A DNA stretch of 64,000 nucleotides, from positions 23,723,861-23,787,860 of the forward strand of contig NW_020312966.1 in NCBI RefSeq assembly GCF_003265705.1, read 5' to 3'. This document shows positions 22,901-31,400 of this stretch, in pieces. Made by a program: the position numbers and the translations under genes. The notes beneath the pieces are model-generated. The model had not been told where the DNA came from and did not search any database. It saw only the letters and a program-made list of their open reading frames with translations. Position 1 is the stretch's first letter. Every line of letters begins with the position of its first letter. Source of the DNA: Callorhinus ursinus (Eukaryota > Chordata > Mammalia > Carnivora > Otariidae).

Positions 22901-24699
22901 ACTTGGTTGGAACTTAACCCTCCTAGTTTATCACATTTTGGCATTTTCAGATTTTTATTCATAGGTGGATTGTAGAACCAGTCTACAGCAAAGACAGTAG
23001 CACTGTCTTTGGGGCAGGGGAGGTCTCACTCTCTGGAGCTACCTGGGCTGTGGCTGATAGCCAGCTAGTAGCTGTAGATGGGATCCCTTCCCCGGGGTGG
23101 GGGGGAGGGGTCTGTGGTTCCGTCCACCAAGGCATGAACATTACACTGCCAGAATAGTACAAGCTTGAAAATGACAGGAAAAATGTTTACTGTAAGTCAG
23201 AGGTTGCCAAACTTTCTTGGTTCATGATGCATTTAGTGTCTAGTGTCTTAGTTTATTTTTTCAGAGGATTACTAGACCAAAAGTTTATGACATTGTAGTT
23301 TCTGTGATGTTACCTAACAAGTTGTTTATGAAGTAGCTAGGTCTCTTCTGCAGATGTCATTGTGTGTTCCTTGAAAACTTAAAATAATCTGGGGTGTTGT
23401 GATACCCAGGACACCTCAGCTCACAGCTTAGGAGCTGTGGCTATAAGCAAAAAATTTAAATTCAGTTGTATGTCCTCTGTGATTATAACTATTAATGTTT
23501 GTATACACGTAAATAAATGATTTTAAAATATTGAAGCCCTTTTATATCATGTTTCCCTTCTAATTTATTCTCTGATTCTCTGGGTGCTATCAAGGCTTGT
23601 TCTTCGGTCCTTTCTATAGGGAAGAGCTGTACAAACAACAAAAGCCTTCTTCAAGGGGTGCCTGGGTGGCTCAGTCGTTAAGCATCTGCCTTTGGCTCAG
23701 GTCATGATCCCGGGGTCCTGGGATGGAGCCCTGCATTGGGCTCTCTGCTCAGCAGGAAGCCTGCTTCTCCCTCTCCCACTCCCCCTGCTTGTGTTCCCTC
23801 TCTCACTGTGTCTCTCTGTCAAATAAATAAAATATTTAAATTAAAAAAAAAAAGCTGCTTTTAAGCTCTGGGGCAACCATAGTACGGGAATTGTACTGCT
23901 AAGGAACCTGACCTTTTGTGATTGAAATTAACTTGTTCTCTTTTAGGACCACAGAGTGTTTTGGCTGATTACAGGAATTATGTTTATGGGAAGTGGCCTC
24001 ATCTGGAGGCGTTTGCTGTCATTCCTGGGACGACAACTAGAAGCTCCTTTGCCTCCCGTGGTATGAAGGGTCTGGGTCGCAGCAGTGTAGCCAAGGGTTA
24101 TGGTCTGGTTCTGCAGGCAGACCGACCACCTGAGCTGGTGTTGTCACCGGCTTTGTGACCCTGAGCAAGTTATTTCATTTCCACATCTGTCAGTCAAGTC
24201 AGTGTCAGTGGTTTCATAGTGTTAGTGGGAGAGTTAAATAAGCTGTGGAAAGTACTTATTACTAGTACAGTGCCTGGCCCGGTGAACAGCTTAGTGCTCT
24301 ATGCAAAATACATCACTCTGGGATGAGCATTCTGCATTTGGACAGATGTTGGCAATTCTGCAGGCTTTGTCATAACTCAGATTGAAATGTAGAAAATGTA
24401 GCGTTCTCATTAAGAAAAGAGAAAAGTTTACCCTTTTTCTTACCTTTCTATTCCCATTACACCGGGAATGAATACTTAGCGTACTGACACAGGGCTTGTA
24501 GTCTCCCCTAATCACCTTTCCTTTTACTCATGGCATTTCTTTTAAGACAGACCCACAGTAAAATGATTAATTTTCCTGCTCTATTTAGATGGCCTCTTTA
24601 CCCAAGAAGTCCCTTCAAGCGGACAGAAGGCTGGAAATGAAGCACGGCTTCCGGCCCGACGGTCTCGGACCAGGCAGGAGTGTCCTGACAGACCGTTAG
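192..24699 (+). CDS. MRS2: MRS2 magnesium channel, last eight coding exons (gene 5' part off-window)
   Basis: MRS2 forms a pentameric Mg2+ channel in the mitochondrial inner membrane and belongs to the CorA/Mrs2/Alr1 family. Eight exons, listed separately, join with matching phases and give 343 residues, which fit human residues 101-443. Seen: the acidic, helical matrix domain (exons up to 12191), the first membrane helix ending in the family-defining Gly-Met-Asn motif (codons at 12510-12518), the pore-lining Arg332 and Met336 equivalents at the start of that exon, a second membrane helix, and a short basic C-terminus. All introns are GT-AG. Exons 1-3, with the mitochondrial targeting peptide, should lie upstream of the window. 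The protein is very close to the human one; the least conserved part is the last exon. Identification by recollection of the human protein is firm. Confidence 0.96.
305..768 (+). other. MRS2 intron, unique-looking
   Basis: AT-rich intronic sequence with no repeat or gene that I recognise. Confidence 0.5.
769..840 (+). mobile_element. L1 ORF2 fragment, left part of an interrupted sense L1
   Basis: It reads as the conserved ORF2 segment 'atcaaaataccaacagca'. The continuation of the same element resumes at 7291 after the antisense L1, so the two parts form one split copy. Confidence 0.8.
841..7290 (-). mobile_element. Near full-length L1 in antisense orientation, inserted into an older L1
   Basis: The 3' end is the T-rich left edge; the 5' UTR ends on the right with the complement of 'aggaaaagatggtggtga'. 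On the - strand, decayed ORF2 pieces are readable: endonuclease region at about 4.0-4.7 kb, RT motif FADDM near 2897-2912, and C-terminal region at 1225-1575. An ORF1 C-terminal piece lies at 5612-5839. No ORF is intact, so it is dead. Flanks 827-840 and 7291-7304 match 12 of 14 as a target duplication. A SINE sits near its 3' end. Confidence 0.9.
868..1046 (-). mobile_element. SINEC (tRNA-Lys SINE), antisense, inside L1 3' end
   Basis: It has the complement of the SINE head at its right edge and an A-tail as T-rich sequence at its left. A perfect 14-bp target duplication 'aagtttttatttta' lies at 854-867 and 1047-1060. Confidence 0.92.
7291..7915 (+). mobile_element. L1 ORF2 end and 3' UTR, right part of the interrupted sense L1
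   Basis: It continues the copy that begins at 769 ('cacagaactagaacag') through 'aaatggtgctgggaaaac' to the L1 3' end 'tgtacacctgaaac' and a short A-rich end. ORF2 is broken. Confidence 0.88.
7916..8660 (+). other. MRS2 intron, AT-rich, no feature seen
   Basis: It contains an interrupted poly(T) tract near 8487-8502 and a short TG-rich stretch before the next exon. No repeat family is recognised. Confidence 0.5.
8661..8834 (+). CDS. MRS2: MRS2 coding exon (residues ~139-196)
   Basis: A T-rich tract ending 'tttttgcag' precedes it; the donor is 'gtaagc'. The exon is 58 codons, phase 0 at both ends. It includes [14 protein letters not shown] and [15 protein letters not shown], the start of the matrix domain. 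Confidence 0.96.
8835..10470 (+). other. MRS2 intron, no gene
   Basis: A less AT-rich patch at about 9.33-9.85 kb carries a 14-bp inverted repeat ('cagttcctgaacag' near 9768 and its complement near 9527). No element is recognised. Confidence 0.4.
10471..10601 (+). CDS. MRS2: MRS2 coding exon (residues ~197-240)
   Basis: Acceptor 'gttatctag', donor 'gtaaat'. It starts in phase 0 and ends with two bases of a Ser codon. It encodes the helical matrix segment with [19 protein letters not shown]. Confidence 0.95.
10602..12038 (+). other. MRS2 introns around the 11054 exon, no feature seen
   Basis: AT-rich intronic sequence with one long A/T tract near 10.9 kb. No repeat family is recognised. Confidence 0.4.
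11054..11170 (+). CDS. MRS2: MRS2 coding exon (residues ~240-279)
   Basis: Acceptor 'tactgttctag', donor 'gtaagt'. The split Ser codon at the start and the split Phe codon at the end both match neighbouring exons. It encodes the very acidic stretch [17 protein letters not shown]. Confidence 0.95.
12039..12191 (+). CDS. MRS2: MRS2 coding exon (residues ~279-330)
   Basis: Acceptor 'ttaattgaag' (a weak pyrimidine tract), donor 'gtaaga'. It encodes the long stalk helix leading to the membrane, including [20 protein letters not shown]. Confidence 0.95.
12422..12539 (+). CDS. MRS2: MRS2 coding exon with first membrane helix and GMN motif (residues ~330-369)
   Basis: Acceptor 'cccctctccag', donor 'gtgagt'. 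It begins at the pore entry (HRNVMMR, with the Arg332 and Met336 equivalents), continues through the first transmembrane helix and ends in the Gly-Met-Asn selectivity motif followed by the acidic LESSLEE loop. All key residues of the family are present. Confidence 0.97.
12611..12727 (+). mobile_element. Older short SINE of the carnivore tRNA-Lys class, sense
   Basis: It has the head 'ggctggctcagtaggtgg', then 'gttcgagccccacatgcag' and an A-tail. It lacks the CT-rich body of the younger copies, so it is an older subfamily. It lies 70 bases after the GMN-motif exon. Confidence 0.8.
12748..12924 (+). mobile_element. SINEC, sense
   Basis: Full head, CT-rich body and 'aataaataaataaaatc' tail. It lies directly downstream of the older short SINE. 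Confidence 0.92.
13118..13460. repeat. 57-bp minisatellite in MRS2 intron
   Basis: The anchor 'gatcgcac' (once 'gatagcac') recurs at 13161, 13218, 13275, 13332, 13389 and 13446, a period of exactly 57 bases. Degenerate copies precede it from about 13118. The unit contains 'ggatcatgccccgaggtgg'. Because 57 is a multiple of three, the - strand stays open as a 19-residue repeat, but this is a by-product and not a gene. Confidence 0.93.
13488..13650 (+). repeat. MIR (ancient SINE)
   Basis: It resembles the MIR core: 'ttatagatgagaaaacagg' followed by a run resembling 'ctcagagaggttaagtaact'. It is diverged and lacks clear ends. Confidence 0.6.
13828..14275 (-). mobile_element. L1 3'-end fragment, antisense, 5'-truncated
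   Basis: It matches the 3' portion of the two large L1s in this window (e.g. 'catcttctttatccattcat'), with an AC microsatellite at 14219-14236 at the same place where L1 at 16.9 kb carries its TG repeat. Confidence 0.8.
14430..14730. repeat. L2-like ancient LINE fragment
   Basis: The text 'aaacatccagactccgtgg' and the cytosine-rich run after it resemble the L2 3' region as I recall it. Family assignment is from memory. Confidence 0.4.
14731..15689 (+). other. MRS2 intron, probably ancient repeat remnants
   Basis: It starts with a motif common to old dispersed repeats ('tttggtgcctactatagac'). I cannot name the family and see no gene. Confidence 0.3.
15690..16480. repeat. Ancient LINE-like repeat
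   Basis: Phrases such as 'cacttgagagtaagcaac' and 'tcaggaggcacatgat' match an old mammalian L1-type repeat that I recall, but orientation and subfamily are uncertain. Confidence 0.4.
16866..16970 (+). repeat. (TG)n microsatellite containing the assembly gap
   Basis: An uninterrupted TG run lies on both sides of ten N bases, inside the L1 3' part. The true length is unknown. Apparent Cys-Val ORFs here are artefacts. Confidence 0.97.
16913..16922. other. Assembly gap (10 N)
   Basis: Ten N bases within the TG microsatellite; the size is likely nominal. Confidence 0.99.
17906..17929 (-). mobile_element. Tailless SINE head (24 bp) with target duplication
   Basis: The complement of the SINEC 5' head only ('ggcgcctgggtggctcagtt'), with no body and no A-tail. 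It is flanked by a perfect 18-bp duplication of L1 sequence, 'tagctgaccatataatta', at 17888-17905 and 17930-17947. Confidence 0.9.
18537..18712 (-). mobile_element. SINEC, antisense, inside L1
   Basis: T-rich left edge (A-tail) and SINE head at the right edge ('gagccacccaggcacccc'). It interrupts the L1 phrase 'tagtttttagggt'. Confidence 0.9.
20741..20911 (-). mobile_element. SINEC, antisense, left member of a stacked pair
   Basis: Flanked by 'taggtgtcttt' at 20731 and 20912. It was inserted into the left target duplication of the neighbouring SINE. Confidence 0.9.
20921..21071 (-). mobile_element. SINEC, antisense, right member of a stacked pair
   Basis: More diverged and shorter in the body. 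Its own target duplication 'aattactaggtgtct'/'aattgctatgtgtct' spans both SINEs, so it landed first. Confidence 0.88.
22880..23654 (+). other. MRS2 intron, no feature seen
   Basis: Non-repetitive-looking intronic sequence between the L1 and a SINE. A short G-rich run lies near 23.1 kb. Confidence 0.4.
23655..23853 (+). mobile_element. SINEC, sense
   Basis: Full-length copy with A-rich tail; imperfect flanking duplication 'aaagccttcttcaa'/'aaagctgcttttaa'. It lies 93 bases before an MRS2 exon. Confidence 0.9.
23947..24060 (+). CDS. MRS2: MRS2 coding exon with second membrane helix (residues ~370-407)
   Basis: Acceptor 'gttctcttttag', donor 'gtatga'. It is 38 codons, phase 0 at both ends. It encodes [16 protein letters not shown], the second transmembrane helix, and a basic [10 protein letters not shown] tail. 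It follows an 11.4 kb intron, the longest of the gene here. Confidence 0.96.
24140..24290 (-). repeat. MIR, antisense
   Basis: It reads 'gtgaccctgagcaagttatt' to 'cagtgcctggcc', the reverse of the MIR core. It lies in the last MRS2 intron. Confidence 0.65.
24589..24699 (+). CDS. MRS2: MRS2 terminal coding exon (residues ~408-443) and stop
   Basis: Acceptor 'ctgctctatttag'. It is 36 codons plus TAG, starting MASLPKKS and ending SVLTDR. It is the most diverged part of the protein relative to human, as expected for the matrix-facing tail. Confidence 0.95.
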   Translation: MASLPKKSLQADRRLEMKHGFRPDGLGPGRSVLTDR

Positions 24700-26285
24700 G
24701 AGACATCAAAACGGAGAGACTGGGTTACTTTTCATGGTAGTCACAGGAAACTTCTGCTACTCTTTTTCTTTAGAGAGTCAGACACTTACATTATGTCTGA
24801 TGATACAGAAGTCATGGCACTCCACAATGCTGGAACTTAACTGCATTTTCAAAATTGAGGAAAGAAGCAAAAACCTTAAAATGCTGTTTTTATAGACATG
24901 TGAGAATAGATTGTTGTATAGATTTTCTGATTTATACATGTCTCAGGCCAAGCAAAGCCTGAAAACTTGATAAGCCCACAGTGAACGAGATCAGGTAGCA
25001 GTTCTTAGTAAGGGGATCATGTTCTTGGGAACTTTGTGTCAGGTAAGGTAGCAAAATCCATAAACGAACTCTGAAAGTTTGTGCTTTAAATCAGCCTTTA
25101 ATGTACTGTATTTTCTTGTATTAAGATTTTATTCTCTTGACTCCTGAAACTATTTTCTCTGCTTGGCTATAATGGAAGCCTTTGGAAGTGATGTTGAAAG
25201 AAAACTATTTCCATCCTGTTACTGTTTTGTAGCTCTTAGGTCATTCCCTGTCTTTGAGAGTAGATGGAGGTTCCCTCAACCACCCCCACCCCCCGAAAGT
25301 GTATGTAGCCCAGTTAATCTGTATGCCTACACCTCAGAGGTTCAAACTTCAGAGTGTCCAGAGCAGCTCTTCTACTACACATGTAATACTAGTAAAATCT
25401 GTATGCTGATAATGTTGGGGTTACCTGCTACTGTAATAGGATGTCATAGGAGGCAGTTTAGGAGTCCATTTACCAAGTAGTTTGGTGATGGGAGTAAAAA
25501 TGCTATTCCAGTAGCTGGTTTGAGAGAAGATGGAGTTGTACTTTTCCCCACTCTCATGTGTGGTTAGAAGCCACTAGAAGCTGGAGGATACAGGTGGCCA
25601 GGCTGGGTTGGTCTCAGCACAGAGTGGCCCACTTGGCGCCTCCCTGTGGTCAGGGGCACGCTTTGAGGTGTGGGTGTCGGAATGTGGGTATACAGAACTC
25701 TCTAGGGTCATAAATGTGATGACCGAAGCCAAAGTGTCTTTGGTAACCTTTCGATCTTATGGGACACTCCACTTTCTCACACCTCAGAGCGCTGCTGCTG
25801 CTGTGACTTCGCTGTGACATGGAAGAATTGAAAGCCCAAGGGGTTTGATTTGACTCTGATCAGGCACAGAATCTGGGCCCTTTTCCTTTGGGTTTGAGTT
25901 TGTGGACTTGGGTAAAATTTTTTTTCCAGGAGTCATGTTTCCTCAACAAAAGGGAAATACAACTACCTCTTAAGTCTGATGTAGAGAAGTTACTGGTTCC
26001 TGAAGGTGGTTAGATAAGTAAGATTTCAAAATGTCAGCTCGCTCTGCTTTGCAGATAGGATGCTTCTTACCTAAGAAGTTAGGCGATTTTAAATTCTGAG
26101 TTAAAATCACTGAGCACAAGTGTTTGGTTATGTGAACGAGCAAGCAGTCTTATTCCCTGTTTAACAAGGTCAAGGAATGATATTAACAGACTGTTTTTGG
26201 AAGGCCTCTAAGGAAATGTGGCAGAATATAGCAAACAGACTGTGAGAAATAACCACTAAATAAAAACCTTTGGTACACAGCTTTA
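24700..26285 (+). other. MRS2: MRS2 3' untranslated region (probable extent)
   Basis: Non-coding sequence after the MRS2 stop. The first canonical AATAAA on this strand after the stop is at 26259, which would give a 3'UTR of about 1.6 kb. An antisense MIR lies in the intron upstream, not here. No gene is seen in this stretch. The end point is inferred from the signal only. Confidence 0.6.
26259..26264 (+). terminator. MRS2: Candidate MRS2 poly(A) signal AATAAA
   Basis: It lies in 'ctaaataaaaacc' and is the first AATAAA after the MRS2 stop. A perfect 10-bp tandem duplication ('tacacagctt' twice, 26274-26293) follows at the expected cleavage zone. Confidence 0.55.
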
Positions 26286-26291
26286 CACAGC

Positions 26292-26297
26292 TTTATT
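26292..26297 (-). terminator. GPLD1: Candidate GPLD1 poly(A) signal AATAAA (distal)
   Basis: It appears as TTTATT on the + strand, 28 bases beyond the MRS2 signal and facing it. Use of this site would give GPLD1 a 3'UTR of about 2.0 kb that includes one SINE. Confidence 0.35.
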
Positions 26298-26309
26298 TTT
26301 GGAGTTTTT

Positions 26310-26476
26310 AAAGATTTTATTTGGGAGAGGAGAGGGAACACAAGCAGGGGGAGTGGGAGAGGGGGAAGCAGACTTCCCGCCGAGCAGGGAGCCCGATGCG
26401 GGGCTCCATCCCAGGACCTGGGACCACGACCTGAGCTGAAGGCAGACGCTTAACCGACTGAGCCACCCAGGCGCCC
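26310..26476 (-). mobile_element. SINEC, antisense, between the two gene ends
   Basis: A-tail on the left, head on the right ('agccacccaggcgccc'). It lies between the opposed poly(A) signals and, in the GPLD1 direction, contributes a further AATAAA from its tail. Confidence 0.9.
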
Positions 26477-26516
26477 TTGGGAGTTAATAGTTATCTAACA
26501 AACTTTAATCTCAGGA

Positions 26517-26522
26517 TTTATT
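26517..26522 (-). terminator. GPLD1: Candidate GPLD1 poly(A) signal AATAAA (proximal)
   Basis: It is the first AATAAA I find on the - strand after the GPLD1 stop, in an AT-rich stretch just before the antisense SINE. Use of this site would give a 3'UTR of about 1.8 kb. Confidence 0.45.
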
Positions 26523-28328
26523 TTCATTACTTTAGTAATACCATGGAGGTGGTCTAATGGTGCGTGGACAGGGCATTCAGAGATTGGAGTTCATTCCCAA
26601 ATGCACTCCACATCTCTCTAGGTCTGTGATTCAAAGGCACGGAAACCATGTTGATCGTGAAGTCTTGAAGCAAGTTGTTACATACACAGGTAATAGAAAA
26701 ATTGCAAATAGGTACATGTGTTTTGACATCTTGAAGTAACTCCATGACCTTTAAGCTCAGATTTGTGTTAATGAGAGATTAAAACCCTACAAGGTATTTC
26801 CATTTTTGTTAAGCATTTCAGAATCCATGCTTAGAGCTACAGTTAATACTTAGATTTAAAATGTAACCCACCTCTGGGGAAATGCACTGGACTCTGTAGG
26901 CCAGTTTGTACATCTTTGCCATCCAGGTCGACCTTTGATACTGGAAATACAACTTTGCACTTTTGAATATGGGATTAAGATGGTTAAATATCCTGTATAA
27001 ATCCTACGTGAGAACTTGCTTCTGTCTGGTATGTTTAGATATTGAGAATGATCGTGAGTCAACACAGGCCCTCTTGGTCAGGGAAGCAGATCCTTTCTTT
27101 AGCAATGGTGGTGTGAGAACACAGACTTCTAAGGAGAAGGCCCAGTACGCTGCAGTTATCAGCATGTTCTACACGTAGACGTCAGTTAAGTCATTCTGGC
27201 CCCTTTCATTGTTACCCAAATGAAACCAAAGGGTGTCTGTGCTTTTTGCTGTTCCCTAGGGAACTGGCAGCTTGCACACTTAAGAGGACCGTCACAGGGG
27301 TCATCCGAGGTGCTGTCTAGGTGTGTGTGCCCATTTTTCCCTCCATACTCCCCTATGCTCACAGTATTAACTTGAGTAGCTTTCCCTTGATTTCTAATTT
27401 AACTTAACTCCTCACCTGGATTCCTGTCTTCTTTGAACCACTCTCTACATTGCCTCTAGAGACGCTAAAAAGGGTTCTTGTCATCAGTTACTTTGCTCCC
27501 TGATTGCTACAGAATCCGTAATAACGCCTTCGCATGTTCAGTGAAGCTGGAAGCCTGGGTCGATTCCTTTCCCTCAGATAGGCCCTTCTGTCGGAACTGC
27601 AGATGAATCCCACCAGCCCGGGAACCAGGGAGGCCGGCGCCCGCTTCCCTCCCAGGCGCTGGCCTCGGGCCAGAGAGCTTGCTGGCGGGGTGGGCACGGC
27701 TTGTACCAGCCCAGCACAACACGGACTCCTCGTAAAGGACACAGAACCCTTGCAGTCACTGGGTTCAACTGTTCGAACAGCCGCTTCTACAAAAGCAGTT
27801 GAGGGCACTAAAAGGTGAGCTTTTAGTTTTATATTTGTCCTTCACTCTCTGAAACCCTGTGGAGTTGTGAGGTTCCCCCTCACCCCCCCTACTTTTCACT
27901 GTACTATTTCTCTGCTCACTTTTTCCCTGTATACTGTGCTTTCTATTTCATTTTGATTGGAATGGGTCACCAATTTTAAAAGGACGTTTTTAGGAGAAAT
28001 GGACAGATTTTCCTAAGAGCTAACCAGAGAGTCCTTTCCAGGCATCAGCCCTAGGTATTTGTGTGGAAGGGGAAAGCAATTGTACAGCAGGTCTGAGCCC
28101 CAGGTTTCAATAGAAGGGAAGCAAGAAGGATGCGCTGGAAGGGGACACGAGTAAGCAGAGTATCTGTCGTCTTTCCCTGGGAAGAGGCCTGTCTTCACTC
28201 GAGGAGCCCCACCTCTAGCAGGATCCGCCCGGGCTCCCCTGGATGTGCTGCTCTGCCACCAGAATGCTCACCCTGGAGATAACTCGGCACAGGGAGGGGA
28301 CGCAGAGTAGGAAAAGGTAATGAAGTCT
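26523..28328 (-). other. GPLD1: GPLD1 3' untranslated / intergenic region
   Basis: Non-coding sequence after the GPLD1 stop up to its first candidate poly(A) signal. A GC-rich patch lies at about 27.5-27.8 kb. I see no gene or recognisable repeat in it. Confidence 0.5.
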
Positions 28329-28415
28329 TTAATGGAGGTCGAAGCTATAGACGTGCAGTGCCCCGGAGAGTCGGGCTCCCAAAGAACTCCTTCCAGCAGC
28401 AACGACAACTTGGTT
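28329..28415 (-). CDS. GPLD1: GPLD1 terminal coding exon (residues 813-840) and stop
   Basis: Acceptor 'tctgtcccctacag'. It encodes [20 protein letters not shown], then HVYSFDLH and TAA. The last four residues differ from the human tail I recall, but the length is the same. Confidence 0.94.
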   Translation of the reverse strand, partial: NQVVVAAGRSSLGARLSGALHVYSFDLH

Positions 28416-31400
28416 CTGTAGGGGACAGAGAACAGGACTGTTGGTCACGCCTGGGAAGCTCCTGCCCTAGTCCCGGCATCCTGCTGTGCTTGGGTGACAC
28501 AGGGGTGGAGACGGGCGTTAGTGCCATGAGGTTTCAGAGACGCAGACTAAGGCAGCTCGACTCAGGTGCGGGCTGAGTCCTAACTCCAGCCCCTTGCTGG
28601 AGGCTCACTTCAGGGGCCACTTTCCTCATCCTCAGACTGTCCATGTCCACTTGTCAATAGAACTGAACTAACTTGGTCCTTCAGGGCCACAATCCCAGGT
28701 AGGTGTAGTGAAAGTGAAGTAATGTGAACGTTCACTACAGTGAACTTGCAATGTACAGAAATGAATCAGCTAAATTACTTACAGATCTCTAAGGGTTGAC
28801 AGATGTATAAATTTTTGTATAATTCATTTGGGTACTTGATAATGTCTAACTTTTGGAAAATGAATTTTAAGAGTAAGCCAAGCTTGGGGCGCCTGGGTGG
28901 CTCAGTTGGTTAAGGTTAAGTGTCTGCCTTCAGCTCAGGTCATGGTCCCAGGGTCTTGGGATCAAGCCCCACACATGGAGCAGGAGTCTGCTTCTCCTCC
29001 TCCCACTCCCCTTGTGTTCCCTGTCGCGCTGTCAAATAAATAAAATCTTGAGAGTAAGCCCAGCTTATGTAATTTTTGAGATTCCCCCCATAAACTTAAT
29101 AATCCATCGTTTTTTTTTCTGGAATAGATTCAGGCAAGGGCCACTTGAACTGTGGGCCACCAGAGGGCAGTGGCCTTGAATGCCTGTAAACTGCAGCCAG
29201 GTCCGCTCCACTCTTTAGCCCTTAATCCTATCCTGATGTGTATTTTATTCTACTTCCCATGTGTATAAATGGTGTTTTTCCTCAAAGGTGGGGACTTTGT
29301 CTCAGAGCCTGCACAGTTCTATGCAATATCCTATCCTAAACGAAGGAATGCATTCAGTGGTCTAGCTGGAGATTGGAAGATAAACCCTTTAACTGCTGTA
29401 TCCATTAGAATCCAAAATGTGCATACCCTTTGATCCAGCAATCTTCCAAGAATATCATTAGCAGGGATATTTGCATAATCATAAAAATATACAGCTGTGC
29501 AAGAATGCTCACAATAATAAGAAAACTGGAAATAATTTTAAATATGAGAAAGTGAACCAAATAAAATAGGGTGCATCTGGACCATACTCTGCAGCCCTGA
29601 AGAAGATAGCTCCACCTGTATTTGAGAGGAAGCGTGATACACTGGAGTACGCGAGCAGGAAGCAGCGACAGGAGAAGAGTGTGTGTTTGTCCCTAGAGTC
29701 CTACAGAAACCCCAGGAGTCTGGAAGAAAACATTAACAGTGGCTATCCGACGTGGCAAGGGTTTGCAAGGTTTCCTGAAGGGCCCTGGCCAGTATTCATA
29801 CGTGAGGCTCCGTGGGACAGCAGTCTCTGAGAACGTGCGGGGCTGGGGCCGTGGTCCGAGGAGACCACGGACACAAATTTAAACTTCGTTCCTTTTTTCC
29901 CCCATCTAAAACCATTTTTAGCTCACGGGCTGTACAGAACTCGAGGCAGCCCGCGGGCTGTAAGTTGCCGAGCTCTGCCCTTGGGGATGAAACTGGGAAA
30001 GTGATGGGACTGTGTGTGGATGTTCCTTTTTTGTGTTCCTCTTTTTCAAACACAATCTGAACAATAAAATGAGATCATCCGCATCCCAGCCTTAGCCAGG
30101 AGTGCAAGCCTCATACCTTGTCTTTCGACCGCACGGTGACCACAGAACTCCCAAACCTTGAACTTGCCTGTAAAACAGGGGCTGTTAATGGTCTTTGGAA
30201 GACATACCATATTTGATCAGTTTAAAAAATAAGGGAAAGGGCACCTTCATGGTTTTTCTTTCTTCATTCCCGTAGGAGGTACTCACCTCAGGAGAAACCA
30301 GTACGTACTGGGCCTGGAAGAAAAGGGTGAGAGGGACTGGTTACTGTGGCGGGTTTTAACTGCAGCCCCACATGCACACTTCCACACTCTAAGCCCTGCG
30401 CTTTGTTGCCCTTTGACACAGGAACTTAGCTCAGGGAAATAGATGCACAGAGGTGTTTATACATGAATATTTGTATCCTTATTTAAAACTGAAATGAAAT
30501 GGACTAAGGGGCTAATAATACTAATATTTATTGTTTACCTAAACTGTGGCTTATCCACAGAGTAGTAGGCAGCTGGGAAATGTACTGTAGGAGAATGTAA
30601 GCAGGCATAGAAAAGGGCAGTAAGACAAAATCTTGTTACAAATTGTGTACAACAGATCACAGTTAATAAAATACATTCACACAGTGTAGTGAGGAAGAGA
30701 CCGGTCTGGTGCAGAGCCCCATCCTTTCATTTCTGAGTGCTGTGACCCCGAGCATCTTCCTCTCGGATCCTCTCCCCCCACTGGGCATAGTGCCAACTCA
30801 CCAGCCTTGATGTGAGTTAAGAAGGGGCTGGGAGGGAGGGCGAGATCTGTAAGTGCTTAGCATAGTGCTAGGCACAGAGTAAAATGCACAGTGAGAGCCA
30901 CTAAGGTCAGGAAAAAATACCGGAAGGGTATACATCAAAAGGTTAATTATTTCTGCAGAATGCACTTCTCGGTAGAAAATTTTTATGCCCAGGGAACCCT
31001 TAAGGAAACCCACCTGAGAAAAGGAGTAAAGGAACAGGGGTGCCTAGTGGCTCAGCAGTTAAGCGTCTGCCTTGGGCCCAGGTCATGGTCCCAGGGTCCT
31101 GGGAATGAGCCCCACATCGGGCTCCCTGCTCCGTGAGGACCGTTCCCCCTCTGGCCCTGGCCCTGCTTGTGCTCACTCTCGTTCTGCACTCTCTCAGAGA
31201 AGATCTTTTTAAAAAGGCAGTGAAACAGGAAATAAGATGAGACTGCAGTGGCCCTGGCCTGGCTTCTCTGCCGTGGGCTCCCATCCAGGCGGCGGGCTGG
31301 GCGCGAAGCAGCTGACACCACGTCCAGAGACTGCAGCTACAGGCACCGCGCTGCAGACCTGCAAGAGCCCAGGGCCACTTGTGCCTACACACACAGGCAT

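Noticed and set aside
30058..30070. AATAAA at about 30062 as a poly(A) signal
   Set aside because: It is on the + strand within a GPLD1 intron with no + strand transcript unit to serve.
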